A stretch of DNA of 64,000 nt from Pseudoxanthomonas suwonensis 11-1 (GCF_000185965.1 NC_014924.1:1116001-1180000), one strand, 5' to 3'; shown: positions 28,113-36,974, counted from the stretch's first letter. Program-made: numbers and translations. Notes: generated by a model from the sequence alone, not told the origin.

Positions 28113-30746
28113 ATGAAAACCCGCAGCAGCTGGTATGCAAGGTTTCCGAAGACCCGCTTGTCCGCCGCAGTCCGTAACGTCCTGGCCGCTGCCCTCGTGG
28201 CCGGCAGCCCGGTCGCCCTGGCGCAGGAACCGGTACCTCCTCCCGACGCCGGCGCGACCGTGGCCCTCGTCGCCCAGGAAGGGGCCACCACCCTCGACAC
28301 CGTGTCGGTGCTGGGCAACCGCAGCCAACCGCGCTCGGTGTCCTCATCCGCGGTCCCGATCGACATCCTCACCGCCGACGAGTTCCGCAGCCAGGGATCC
28401 ACCGACGCGCTGGACCAGCTGCGCGTGCTGGTGCCCTCGTTCAATGTCAGCACCATCCCGATCGACGATGCCGCCAGCCTGGTGCGGCCGGCGAACCTGC
28501 GCGGCCTGCCGCCGGACAACACCCTGGTCCTGGTCAACGGCAAGCGGTTCCACCGCTCTGCGGTGATCACCTTCCTTGGCCACGGACTGTCCGATGGCGC
28601 GCAGGGGCCGGACCTGTCGGTGTTCCCGTCCCTGGCCCTGGACCAGGTGGAGGTGTTGCGCGACGGCGCCGCGGCCCAGTACGGCTCGGACGCGATCGCC
28701 GGGGTGGTCAACTTCGGCCTGAAGAAGATCAACGAGGGTGGCGCCTTCGAGGCCTTTGCCGGCCAGTACTACGAAGGCGACGGCTTCACCACCCGGTACT
28801 CGGCCCAGGTCGGCCTGCCGCTGACCGCGCGCGGCTTCGCCACCCTGACCGCCGAGTGGCGCGAAGCCGACGACACCTCGCGCAGCGTGCAGCGGGACGA
28901 CGCGGCCGCCGCCATCGCGGCCGGCTATCCCGGGGTGCCGGTGCCGGCGCAGATCTGGGGCTCGCCCAGGGTCGACGACGACATCAAGTTCGTGGCCAAC
29001 CTGGGCATCTCCGGCGACACCGTGGATTTCTACCTGTTCGGCAACTACGCCACCCGCGATGTCGACGGCGGCTTCTATTTCCGTGATCCCACGGCGCGCT
29101 CCGGCGTGTACTCCAACGACGACGGCCAGACCCTGCTGGTCGGCGACCTCACCGGTGCCGGTGGCTGTCCCACCATCGCCCTGCGCGACGGCGACGGAAA
29201 CCTCGTCCCGTATTCCACCGTGAGCGGGCAGGTCGCGGCCCTGCCGTCCAACTGCTTCACCTTCCTCTCGCTGCTGCCGGGCGGCTTCACCCCGCGCTTC
29301 GCCGGGCAGCTGGAGGACTATTCGATGGTCGGCGGGGCCCGCGGCCGGTGGGGCGACTGGCACTGGGACCTCAGCGCCAGCTACGGCCGCAACGACATCG
29401 ACTTCATCATCTACAACACGGTCAATGCCTCGCTGGGCCCGGACCAGCCGGCCAACCTGTACTTCCGTCCCGGCGGCAACACGCAGACCGAGAAGGGCGT
29501 CAATGTCGACCTGGGCCGGGACTTCGAGGTCGGTTTGGGCAGCGGGCCACTGCGCCTGGCGGCAGGCGCGGAGTGGCGCGAGGAAAGCTTCCAGGTCAGC
29601 GAGGGCGATGCCGCCTCCACCGCGATCGGTCAGCTGACCGAGCAGGGCTTCGCCCTCGGCTCCAACGGCTTCAACGGGTTCAGTCCACGCACCGCGGGGA
29701 CGTTCGATCGCAGCAACTGGGCGGTGTACGTGGACGTGGAGTCGCAGCTGGGCGAGCGGTTCCTGCTGGCGGCGGCGGTGCGCCACGAGGACTTCGAGGA
29801 CTTCGGTGGCACCACCAACGGCAAGCTCACCGCGCGCTACGACTTCAGCGACAGCTTCGCCCTGCGCGGCGCGGCCAGCACCGGCTTCCGCGCGCCGACG
29901 CCGGGGCAGTCCAACATCAGCCAGATCAGTACGGTATTCGGCGGCACCTCGCTGCAGGACATTGCAACCCTGCCGCCGACCAACCCGATCGCCGCGCTCA
30001 AGGGCGCGCAGCCACTGACCCCGGAGGAGTCGCGCAACCTGTCGCTGGGCCTGGTCTGGGACAGCGGCGACTGGCTGGTGACCGTGGACGCGTACCGGAT
30101 CGAGCTGGAGGACCGCATCGCGCTGAGCACCAGCTTCGACCTCACCGACGCCGAGCGCGCGGCGCTGGTGGCCAGTGGGAATCCGGAGGCGGCGTCGATC
30201 TCGTCGGTGACCTACTTCGGCAACGCCTTCGACACCACGACCACCGGCGTGGACCTGGTGGCCAGCGTCGACACCGGACACTTCGGCGGCACCACCACCT
30301 ATTCGCTGGCGGTGAACTGGAACCGCACGCAGGTGGATGGCTGGAACCCGGACTTCATCGACGAGGCGCGGGTATACAAGCTGGAGGAGTCGCTGCCGAA
30401 GACCAAGGGTTACTTCAGCATCAACCACCGTCGCGAGGTGTTCCGCGCCAACCTGCGCCTGGGCTATTACGGCTCATGGTTCGAGGACCACCTGGACAGC
30501 GGCGTCATCCTGGAGGAGGACGGCGGCCTGCCGATCCACGGCGACAGCCGCGTGATCGTCGACGCGGAGGTGGGCTGGGACCTGCCGTCCGGGCTGTACT
30601 TCGCCCTCGGCGCGCAGAACCTGTTCGACGAGGTGCCGGACGACAACCCCTGGGGCGCTTCGGTGGCCGGCGCCGCCTATCCGGTGCATTCGCCGTACGG
30701 GTTCACTGGCGGCTTCTACTACGCCCGCGTGGGCTGGAAGTTCTGA
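28113..30746 (+). CDS. TonB-dependent outer-membrane receptor
   Basis: Outer-membrane transporter of 877 residues that takes up a siderophore, vitamin or carbohydrate with energy from TonB-ExbBD. A signal peptide ends about ALAQ at residue 38. The plug domain contains LDTVSVLGNRSQPRSVSSSAVPIDILTADEF (TonB box region near residue 60) and the LRGLPPDNTLVLVNGKRFH, GSDAIAGVVNFGLK segments typical of plugs. A beta-barrel follows and the protein ends with the aromatic FYYARVGWKF needed for Bam-dependent insertion. No enzyme or inner-membrane transporter flanks it, so the ligand is not deducible. A 12-bp hairpin follows the stop. Confidence 0.92.
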   Translation: MKTRSSWYARFPKTRLSAAVRNVLAAALVAGSPVALAQEPVPPPDAGATVALVAQEGATTLDTVSVLGNRSQPRSVSSSAVPIDILTADEFRSQGSTDALDQLRVLVPSFNVSTIPIDDAASLVRPANLRGLPPDNTLVLVNGKRFHRSAVITFLGHGLSDGAQGPDLSVFPSLALDQVEVLRDGAAAQYGSDAIAGVVNFGLKKINEGGAFEAFAGQYYEGDGFTTRYSAQVGLPLTARGFATLTAEWREADDTSRSVQRDDAAAAIAAGYPGVPVPAQIWGSPRVDDDIKFVANLGISGDTVDFYLFGNYATRDVDGGFYFRDPTARSGVYSNDDGQTLLVGDLTGAGGCPTIALRDGDGNLVPYSTVSGQVAALPSNCFTFLSLLPGGFTPRFAGQLEDYSMVGGARGRWGDWHWDLSASYGRNDIDFIIYNTVNASLGPDQPANLYFRPGGNTQTEKGVNVDLGRDFEVGLGSGPLRLAAGAEWREESFQVSEGDAASTAIGQLTEQGFALGSNGFNGFSPRTAGTFDRSNWAVYVDVESQLGERFLLAAAVRHEDFEDFGGTTNGKLTARYDFSDSFALRGAASTGFRAPTPGQSNISQISTVFGGTSLQDIATLPPTNPIAALKGAQPLTPEESRNLSLGLVWDSGDWLVTVDAYRIELEDRIALSTSFDLTDAERAALVASGNPEAASISSVTYFGNAFDTTTTGVDLVASVDTGHFGGTTTYSLAVNWNRTQVDGWNPDFIDEARVYKLEESLPKTKGYFSINHRREVFRANLRLGYYGSWFEDHLDSGVILEEDGGLPIHGDSRVIVDAEVGWDLPSGLYFALGAQNLFDEVPDDNPWGASVAGAAYPVHSPYGFTGGFYYARVGWKF

Positions 30747-30752
30747 GCCATG

Positions 30753-30780
30753 CCGGTGCCCCGGTCCGCCGGGGCACCGG
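30753..30780 (+). terminator. Hairpin after the TonB-dependent receptor
   Basis: CCGGTGCCCCGG-TCCG-CCGGGGCACCGG, a perfect 12-bp stem 7 nt after the stop codon. It lacks a T-run, so it could act as a Rho-independent terminator only weakly, or as a 3'-end stabiliser. Confidence 0.55.
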
Positions 30781-30842
30781 TCCCGGGGCAGGCGGCGGAC
30801 TGTAATAGTCTCCGCTTCAGGCTTTCCAGATAGTCCTGCGCC

Positions 30843-31940
30843 ATGGAACACCGCCATCCGCAGCCAGATCCGCCGCACGCCCGGCCCGGTGCCCAGGGCC
30901 ATGGGCACGACAGTTCCCCGTCTCGTCCGCATGCCCAAGGGGTGGCTGGACAGGCGGCAGGGCAGGCGCACGACGACCATCCGCACGACCACGACCACGA
31001 CCACGACCACGACGGTCACGGTCATGGCCATCACCACCATGGCCCCGGCGGCCACAGCCATGTCCCGGCCGAGATCCGCCACGAGAAGCCGCTGTGGTGG
31101 GCACTGGCCTTGACCGCCACGGTGCTGGCGGCCGAAGCCGTCGGCGCCTGGATGACCAACAGCCTGGCGCTGCTGTCGGACGCGGCGCACATGGCCACCG
31201 ACACCCTGGCCCTGGCCATTGCCCTGGTCGCCGTACGCCTGGCGCGGCGCCCGCCGGATGCACGCCGCACCTATGGCTACGCCCGGTTCGAGGCACTGGG
31301 TGCACTGGCAAACGGCGCGCTGCTGTTCCTGCTGGCCGGCTACATCCTGTGGGAGGCCTGGCAGCGCTTCCGCACGCCGTTGCCGGTGGCCAGCATCGGC
31401 ATGCTCGGGGTGGCGTCCATCGGCCTGGCCTGCAACCTGGTGGCGATGAAGCTGCTGCACGCCGGGGCAGGGCAGAGCCTCAACATGAAGGGCGCCTACC
31501 TCGAGGTCTGGAGCGACATGCTCAGCTCGCTGGTGGTGATCCTCGCCGCCGGCATCATCCATTTCACTGGCTGGAACTGGGTCGACCCGGTGCTGGCGGT
31601 GCTGATCGGGCTTTGGATGCTTCCGCGCACCTGGGTCCTGGTGCGCGAGGCGCTGAACGTGCTGATGGAGGGCGTGCCGGCGGGCGTCGAGCTGGCGACG
31701 CTGCGCCACGACCTGGAATCGACCGCGGGCGTGGCCGGGGTGCACGACCTGCATGTCTGGGCGCTGGCCTCGCGCACGCCGGCGCTGAGCGCGCACGTGG
31801 TCCTGCAGGCCGGTGCAGAGGGCGAGGCGGTGCGCCGCGCGCTGGCGGCGATGATCGAGCGTCGCCACGGCATCGGCCACGTCACCCTGCAGATGGAGAC
31901 CGGCGGGGACGATCCCTGCCATGGCTGCGGCCACCCCTGA
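30843..31940 (+). CDS. Cation diffusion facilitator with histidine-rich N-terminus (CzcD/ZitB-like)
   Basis: Inner-membrane exporter of Zn, Co or Cd driven by protons, 365 residues. A long cytosolic N-terminal tail is rich in His and Asp (HDHDHDHDHDGHGHGHHHH, residues 46-65) and is encoded partly by a run of CACGAC/CGACCA hexamers. Six membrane helices follow. The first metal-site motif is LSDAAHMATDTL; the second is YLEVWSDMLSS, with Glu where ZitB-like proteins have His, a variant that I also associate with CzcD-like members. The C-terminal cytoplasmic domain ends in a further CHGCGHP metal-binding motif. No regulator or efflux partner adjoins. Metal preference uncertain. Confidence 0.9.
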   Translation: MEHRHPQPDPPHARPGAQGHGHDSSPSRPHAQGVAGQAAGQAHDDHPHDHDHDHDHDGHGHGHHHHGPGGHSHVPAEIRHEKPLWWALALTATVLAAEAVGAWMTNSLALLSDAAHMATDTLALAIALVAVRLARRPPDARRTYGYARFEALGALANGALLFLLAGYILWEAWQRFRTPLPVASIGMLGVASIGLACNLVAMKLLHAGAGQSLNMKGAYLEVWSDMLSSLVVILAAGIIHFTGWNWVDPVLAVLIGLWMLPRTWVLVREALNVLMEGVPAGVELATLRHDLESTAGVAGVHDLHVWALASRTPALSAHVVLQAGAEGEAVRRALAAMIERRHGIGHVTLQMETGGDDPCHGCGHP

Positions 31941-32033
31941 GCGAGCGGCGGGGCCGGCGCCTTGCGCAGGCGCACGACAGCGGGCGCCGTTCTGCGGTAG
32001 AACGTGGCGGTTGCCTTCCCACGGACCCTGACG

Positions 32034-32531
32034 ATGCTTCCACCTTCCGACGCCGAACTGCGTGCGCAGGCCCAGGCCCTGGGCGAGCGCCTGGCCGCGG
32101 CGCGCGAGCACGTGGTCACCGCCGAGAGCTGCACCGGCGGCTGGATCGCCAAGTGCCTGACCGATATCGCCGGCTCCTCGTCCTGGTTCGACTGCGGCAT
32201 GGTCGTGTACAGCTACGAGGCCAAGCAGGCCATGCTCGGGGTGCGCCCGCAGACCCTGGAGGAGCATGGCGCGGTCAGCCGCGAGACGGCGATCGAGATG
32301 GTGTCCGGCGCGCTGGTGCATTCCGGTGCCAGCGTCGCGGTGGCGGTGACCGGCATCGCCGGCCCGGGCGGCGGCAGCGAGGACAAGCCGGTCGGCACGG
32401 TGTGGATCGCCTGGAAGCGCCGCGGCGGCTACGCCAGCGCGAAGGTGTTCCAGTTCGGGGGCGACCGCGAGGCGGTGCGACGGCAGACCGTGGCCAGCGC
32501 GCTGCAGGGCATCGGCGAGCTGCTGGCATGA
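32034..32531 (+). CDS. pncC: CinA-family nicotinamide-nucleotide amidohydrolase PncC
   Basis: Converts nicotinamide mononucleotide to nicotinate mononucleotide in pyridine nucleotide recycling. The 165-residue product is a stand-alone CinA C-terminal domain: VVTAESCTGGWIAKCLTDIAGSSSWFDCGMVVYSYEAKQAMLGV, then GAVSRETAIEMVSGAL and VAVTGIAGPGGGSEDKPVGTVWIAW. The active-site Ser lies in ESCTGG near residue 36. A GTG 10 codons earlier is possible; this ATG fits relatives better. The UbiB-family gene follows after 36 bp and may be cotranscribed. Confidence 0.93.
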   Translation: MLPPSDAELRAQAQALGERLAAAREHVVTAESCTGGWIAKCLTDIAGSSSWFDCGMVVYSYEAKQAMLGVRPQTLEEHGAVSRETAIEMVSGALVHSGASVAVAVTGIAGPGGGSEDKPVGTVWIAWKRRGGYASAKVFQFGGDREAVRRQTVASALQGIGELLA

Positions 32532-32567
32532 CACGGATGCAAGCGTGAAGCAGGGGGAGGGCACCTG

Positions 32568-34250
32568 ATGTGGGAGACCCTGGGCACGGTCCGCGACCTG
32601 GGCCGGCTGCAGCAGATAGCCTCGGTGCTGATCGGCCATGGCTTCGGCGACATGGTCCGGCGCATCGGCCTGTCCGGGGCGCTGGAGCGCGCCGGCCGCA
32701 TCCTGCACTGGCGTGACGCGGAGGCGACGGCGCACATGCCGCCGCCGCTGCGCGTGCGCCGCGCGCTGGAGGAGCTGGGCCCCACCTTCGTCAAGCTTGG
32801 CCAGGTACTGGCCACGCGCGTGGACCTGCTGCCGCCGGAGTGGATCACCGAGCTGGGCAAGCTGCAGAACTCGGTGCCCGCGGTGCCGTTCGAACAGATC
32901 CGCCCGCAGCTGGTCGAGGACCTGGGCGCTGATCCGGCCGAGGTCTTCGCCCGCCTCGAGGAAAAGCCGCTGGCTGCCGCCTCGCTGGCCCAGGCCTACC
33001 GTGCGTGGCTCGACGACGGCACCGCGGTGGTGCTGAAGGTCCGGCGCCCCGGCATCCGCGACACGGTCGAGGCCGACCTGCGCCTGCTGGCGCGTGCCGC
33101 CGAGATCGTCGAGGCGCGCGCCCCAGACCTGCGCCGCTACCGGCCCACCCAGGTGGTGCACGAGTTCGCGGTGTCGCTGCGCCGCGAGCTGGATTTCGCC
33201 GGCGAGGGCCGCAATGCCGAGCGCATCGCCGCCAACTTCGCCGGTTACGAGGGCATCGTGGTGCCGAAGGTCCATTGGCAGTGGACCAGCGAGCGGCTCA
33301 ACGTGCAGGACCTGCTCGACGGCATCCCGGGCACCGACCTGGCCGCGGTCGACGCCGCCGGCATGGACCGCGCGGCCCTGGCCCGCACCGGCGCCGACAT
33401 CGTGCTGAAGATGGTGCTGGAGGATGGCTTCTTCCATGCCGATCCGCACCCGGGGAACATCTTCTACCTGCCGGGCGGACGCATCGGCGTGATCGACTTC
33501 GGCATGGTCGGGCGCGTCTCCGACCAGCGCCGCCTCCAGATCGTGCAGCTTCTGCACGGGCTGGTGGCGCGCGAACCGGAAGCGGTGGCCGAGGTGCTGA
33601 TGGAATGGACCGGGGGCAGCGGCGAGTTCGACGAATCGCGCCTGCAGGCCGACATCGGCGCCTTCGTCGACCAGTACCGCGGGGTCCCGCTCAAGGACCT
33701 GCACATGGGCCTGATGCTGTCCGACGTGACCACGATCCTGCGCGAGCATGGACTCAGCCTGCCGCCGGACCTGGCGCTGATGGTCAAGGCCTTCCTCACC
33801 CTGGAGGGCATGGGCCGGCAGCTGGACCCGGACTTCGACATGGCCAGCGCCGCGCAGCCCTACGTGGAAAAGGTGCTGCTCAGGCACTGGGCGCCGCGCG
33901 CGCTGCTCAGGCGTGGCCGCCGCGGCATGCGCGATGCGCTGGAACTGGCCGGCGACATGCCGCGCGAGCTGCGCCGGCTGCTGCGCACCGCGCGCCGCGG
34001 GCGGCTGCACATGCAGATGGAAGTGACCTCGCTGAAGGCCTTCGGCGACCAGGTCGACCGCGCCGCCAACCGCCTGACCCTGGGCGTGGTCACCGCGGCG
34101 CTGGTGATCGGCTCCTCCATCGTCATGCACAGCGCTGGCGGCGGCGTGCCCAGCCGCTGGCTGCTGGCGCTGGGCGTGATGGGTTTCATCGGCGCCACCG
34201 TGGTCGGCATGTGGATCCTGCTGTCGATCTGGCGCAGCGGCAGGAGGTAG
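32568..34250 (+). CDS. UbiB/ABC1 (ADCK) atypical kinase family protein
   Basis: A 560-residue member of the UbiB/AarF family of atypical protein-kinase-like ATPases linked to ubiquinone biosynthesis and lipid handling. Signatures are the KxGQ motif in TFVKLGQVLATRVDLLP near residue 76, the Ala-rich loop PLAAASLAQAYRAWL near residue 140 that replaces the glycine-rich loop, KVRRPGI with the ATP-site lysine, FFHADPHPGNIFYLP near residue 290 and IDFGMVGR. The last 60 residues form two membrane helices. E. coli UbiB sits with ubiE/ubiJ; here it does not, so a role in ubiquinone synthesis versus another family function is open. Start chosen at GGAGGGCACCTGATG. Confidence 0.85.
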   Translation: MWETLGTVRDLGRLQQIASVLIGHGFGDMVRRIGLSGALERAGRILHWRDAEATAHMPPPLRVRRALEELGPTFVKLGQVLATRVDLLPPEWITELGKLQNSVPAVPFEQIRPQLVEDLGADPAEVFARLEEKPLAAASLAQAYRAWLDDGTAVVLKVRRPGIRDTVEADLRLLARAAEIVEARAPDLRRYRPTQVVHEFAVSLRRELDFAGEGRNAERIAANFAGYEGIVVPKVHWQWTSERLNVQDLLDGIPGTDLAAVDAAGMDRAALARTGADIVLKMVLEDGFFHADPHPGNIFYLPGGRIGVIDFGMVGRVSDQRRLQIVQLLHGLVAREPEAVAEVLMEWTGGSGEFDESRLQADIGAFVDQYRGVPLKDLHMGLMLSDVTTILREHGLSLPPDLALMVKAFLTLEGMGRQLDPDFDMASAAQPYVEKVLLRHWAPRALLRRGRRGMRDALELAGDMPRELRRLLRTARRGRLHMQMEVTSLKAFGDQVDRAANRLTLGVVTAALVIGSSIVMHSAGGGVPSRWLLALGVMGFIGATVVGMWILLSIWRSGRR

Positions 34251-34267
34251 CGCCGGCTGTCCGGGCG

Positions 34268-34474
34268 TTACCCTGCCCGGTACTCGAGCAGGTCACCGGG
34301 CTGGCACTCCAGCACACGGCAGATCGCCTCCAGCGTCGCGAAGCGCACGCCCTTGACGTGGCCCTGCTTGAGCAACGACAGGTTGGTCTCGCTGATGCCG
34401 ACGGCGTCGGCGAGGTCCTTCGACTTCATCTTGCGCCGCGCCAGCATCACGTCGAGGTTCACCACGATCGGCAT
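34268..34474 (-). CDS. Small XRE-family (YozG-type) regulator
   Basis: A 68-residue stand-alone helix-turn-helix protein: MPIVVNLDVMLARRKMKSKDLADAVGISETNLSLLKQGHVKGVRFATLEAICRVLECQPGDLLEY. The second and recognition helices (SKDLADAVGISETNLSLLKQG) are clear. It shares a TGATG overlap with the stop of the upstream DUF2975 gene, so the two are translationally coupled. DUF2975 membrane proteins paired with this type of regulator are a recurring arrangement whose function is unknown. Palindromes before the operon are probable sites for this protein. Confidence 0.88.
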   Translation of the reverse strand: MPIVVNLDVMLARRKMKSKDLADAVGISETNLSLLKQGHVKGVRFATLEAICRVLECQPGDLLEYRAG

Positions 34475-35013
34475 CAGACGATGCTCCGCGCGTCTTCCGC
34501 CGCCTGGACCGCCAGGCGCAGGAGGTGGGCGACGCTGTAGAGGCACAGGCAGGCGAGCAGGAAGTAATCGGGGCTGGTAGAGACAGTGATGCGCAGCTGC
34601 CAGGCGTCGTGGCTGCTCTGCACCCAGGCGGCCACGAAGGCGCCTGCCAGGTCGAAAAGCAGCGAGAGCGGCAGCGAGTGGGCCAGGCGCATGAAGGCGC
34701 TGGCGACCGGTTCCGACAGTGCCACGCAGGCATGCAGTGCCTTGCCCACGCGACGCACGGCGGCCAGAGGCAGGAGATACGTGAGGGTGGACAGCACGAT
34801 CGCCACGGCGAGCAGGCCGCGGTCCCCGGCATCGAGCCCCGCCGCCGCCTCCAGCGGGAGGTCGAACAGGACCCAGGTGCCAAACGGCGCCGTGCTTCCC
34901 GACAGCACCAGCAGTACGAAGCACAGGCCGACAGCCGTCACCGTCACGGTCCCGATGGAAGCCAGCGACATCAGGTGGTAACCGTGGCGGCGGATCTTCA
35001 GTTCGGGGTTCAT
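34474..35013 (-). CDS. DUF2975 membrane protein
   Basis: A 179-residue inner-membrane protein with four predicted helices (about residues 20-42, 66-88, 112-134 and 148-170) and no catalytic motif I can name. It has the DUF2975 layout and is coupled to a YozG-type regulator by a one-base stop/start overlap. GGAG lies 8 nt before the ATG. The promoter region contains a TTGACC...TACGTT pair overlapped by TTTACG/CGTAAA palindromes. It is divergent from lexA with a 114-bp spacer. Confidence 0.8.
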   Translation of the reverse strand: MNPELKIRRHGYHLMSLASIGTVTVTAVGLCFVLLVLSGSTAPFGTWVLFDLPLEAAAGLDAGDRGLLAVAIVLSTLTYLLPLAAVRRVGKALHACVALSEPVASAFMRLAHSLPLSLLFDLAGAFVAAWVQSSHDAWQLRITVSTSPDYFLLACLCLYSVAHLLRLAVQAAEDARSIV

Positions 35014-35037
35014 CGCTCACTCCTTGAGCTTGGTGGA

Positions 35038-35074
35038 TTTACGTAAAACGTAAACGAATTTACGCACCGGTCAA
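35038..35074 (-). promoter_or_regulatory. Promoter and paired operators of the DUF2975-XRE operon
   Basis: On the minus strand TTGACC (35069-35074) and TACGTT (35047-35052) are spaced by 16 bp. Two palindromes overlap the -10 and the start region: TTTACGTAAA (35038-35047) and CGTAAA-CGAA-TTTACG (35049-35064), so the hexamer TTTACG or its complement occurs four times in 27 bp. This is the layout expected for autorepression by the small XRE protein. Confidence 0.6.
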
Positions 35075-35090
35075 GTGCCGGGCGCGGTGG

Positions 35091-35125
35091 TTGCACCGGG
35101 TTGCTGTTAGCAGTATTACTACTAA
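35091..35125 (+). promoter_or_regulatory. lexA promoter with overlapping SOS box
   Basis: TTGCAC (35091-35096) and TATTAC (35114-35119) are separated by exactly 17 bp. The near-palindrome TTAGCAGTATTACTACTAA (35107-35125) matches the LexA box described for Xanthomonas (TTAGTAGTAATACTACTAA) at 17 of 19 positions and covers the -10. The ATG at 35128 starts 9 nt after the -10, so the transcript should begin at or next to it. Confidence 0.8.
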
Positions 35126-35127
35126 CC

Positions 35128-35778
35128 ATGGAACTGACCGACACCCAGCAGGCGATCCTCCACCTGATCGCCGAGCGCATCGAGGCCGAGGGCATGCCGC
35201 CCTCCCAGGCTGAGATCGCCCGCGCCTTTGGCTTCAAGGGCGTGCGCGCCGCGCAGTACCACCTGGAAGCGCTGGAGGCCGCCGGTGCGATCGAGCGGGT
35301 GCCGGGACGCGCCCGCGGCATCCGCGTCCGCCAGCTGCCGCAGGCGCTGCACGAGGAGCAGGCCGCGACCGCCGCCAACGACGATGCCCTGCGCCTGCCA
35401 GTGCTGGGGCGGGTCGCGGCAGGCATGCCGATCGGCGCCGACGTCCCCACCGACCTGGCCGAGAGCTTCCTGGTCCTGGACCGGGTGCTGTTCTCCCCCT
35501 CGCCGGACTACCTGCTGCGGGTGCAGGGCGATTCCATGCGCGACGAGGGCATCTTCGACGGCGACCTGATCGGCGTGCACCGGACCCGCGAGGCGCGTTC
35601 GGGCCAGATCGTGGTGGCGCGGGTGGACGAGGAGATCACGGTCAAGCTGCTGAAGATCGGCAGGGACCGCATCCGCCTGCTGCCGCGCAATCCCGACTAC
35701 GCCCCGATCGAGGTCCTGCCCGACCAGGATTTCGCCATCGAGGGGCTTTACTGCGGCCTGGTGCGCCCCAATCGATGA
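35128..35778 (+). CDS. lexA: SOS repressor LexA
   Basis: Repressor of the SOS regulon that self-cleaves when bound to activated RecA, 216 residues. The winged helix has MELTDTQQAILHLIAERIEAEGMPPSQAEIARAFGFKGVRAAQYHLEALEAAGAIE. The cleavage bond Ala-Gly is in VAAGMP near residue 95; the Ser-Lys dyad is in QGDSMRDEGI and EEITVKLLK. The start MELTD is the family start, and an in-frame ATG-equivalent nine codons upstream lies inside the SOS box. recA follows after 170 bp on the same strand. Confidence 0.98.
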   Translation: MELTDTQQAILHLIAERIEAEGMPPSQAEIARAFGFKGVRAAQYHLEALEAAGAIERVPGRARGIRVRQLPQALHEEQAATAANDDALRLPVLGRVAAGMPIGADVPTDLAESFLVLDRVLFSPSPDYLLRVQGDSMRDEGIFDGDLIGVHRTREARSGQIVVARVDEEITVKLLKIGRDRIRLLPRNPDYAPIEVLPDQDFAIEGLYCGLVRPNR

Positions 35779-35948
35779 GGCAGCCGGCGCCGGGGAATAG
35801 TCCTACGGCGCCACGGGGGATCCGGCGATGGGCGCGCCGGGCGGGGATCGCTAGCCTGATCCACACCGCTTCCGGCCCGTCGCAGCTTTTGCGACCACCC
35901 CCGGCCAGACTACCCACACACGATCACTGACACCGAGGACACACCCAG

Positions 35949-36974
35949 ATGGACGAGAACAAGAAGCGCGCCCTCGCGGCGGCCCTGAGCCAGATCGAGA
36001 AGCAGTTCGGCAAGGGCTCGGTGATGCGCATGGGCGACCGCGTGGTCGAGCCGGTGGAGGTCATCCCGACCGGTTCGCTGATGCTGGACATCGCCCTGGG
36101 CATCGGCGGCCTGCCGAAGGGCCGCGTGGTCGAGATCTACGGTCCGGAGTCCTCGGGCAAGACCACCCTGACCCTGCAGGCCATCGCCGAGTGCCAGAAG
36201 CAGGGCGGCACCGCCGCCTTCATCGACGCCGAGCATGCGCTGGACCCGATCTACGCGGCCAAGCTGGGCGTGAAGGTCGACGACCTGCTGCTGTCGCAGC
36301 CCGACACCGGCGAGCAGGCGCTGGAAATCGCCGACATGCTGGTGCGCTCCGGTTCGGTCGACATCCTGGTCGTCGACTCGGTCGCCGCGCTGACCCCCAA
36401 GGCCGAGATCGAGGGCGAGATGGGCGACCAGCTGCCCGGCCTGCAGGCCCGCCTGATGAGCCAGGCCCTGCGCAAGCTGACCGGCAACATCAAGCGCTCC
36501 AACACCCTGGTGATCTTCATCAACCAGCTGCGCCACAAGATCGGCGTGATGATGCCGGGCCAGAGCCCGGAAACCACCACCGGCGGCAACGCGCTGAAGT
36601 TCTACGCCTCGGTGCGCCTGGACATCCGCCGCATCGGCTCGATCAAGAAGGGCGACGAGATCATCGGCAACCAGACCAAGATCAAGGTAGTCAAGAACAA
36701 GCTGGCGCCGCCGTTCAAGCAGATCGTCACCGAGATCCTCTACGGCGAGGGCATCAGCCGCGAGGGCGAACTGATCGACATGGGCGTGGACGCCAAGATC
36801 GTCGAGAAGTCCGGCGCCTGGTACAGCTACGGCTCCGAGCGCATCGGCCAGGGCAAGGACAACTCTCGCCAGTACCTGCGCGAGAACCCCGAGGTCGCCG
36901 CCCGCCTGGAAGGCGAGCTGCGCGAGAAGTTCCAGCCGGCCGAGGTCTCGCGCGACGAAGCCGCCGAGGACTGA
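35949..36974 (+). CDS. recA: Recombinase RecA
   Basis: Strand-exchange ATPase and SOS co-protease, 341 residues. Walker A is [10 protein letters not shown] near residue 65, Walker [10 protein letters not shown] near residue 140. The L2 DNA-binding loop reads [23 protein letters not shown], two residues longer than in E. coli and with His where E. coli has Met (QIRMKIG). The C-terminus is acidic ([17 protein letters not shown]), as usual. No sequence resembling the lexA SOS box is seen in the 170-bp spacer, so damage induction may come from lexA readthrough or from a diverged site. A TfoX-domain gene lies between recA and recX. Confidence 0.98.
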   Translation: MDENKKRALAAALSQIEKQFGKGSVMRMGDRVVEPVEVIPTGSLMLDIALGIGGLPKGRVVEIYGPESSGKTTLTLQAIAECQKQGGTAAFIDAEHALDPIYAAKLGVKVDDLLLSQPDTGEQALEIADMLVRSGSVDILVVDSVAALTPKAEIEGEMGDQLPGLQARLMSQALRKLTGNIKRSNTLVIFINQLRHKIGVMMPGQSPETTTGGNALKFYASVRLDIRRIGSIKKGDEIIGNQTKIKVVKNKLAPPFKQIVTEILYGEGISREGELIDMGVDAKIVEKSGAWYSYGSERIGQGKDNSRQYLRENPEVAARLEGELREKFQPAEVSRDEAAED

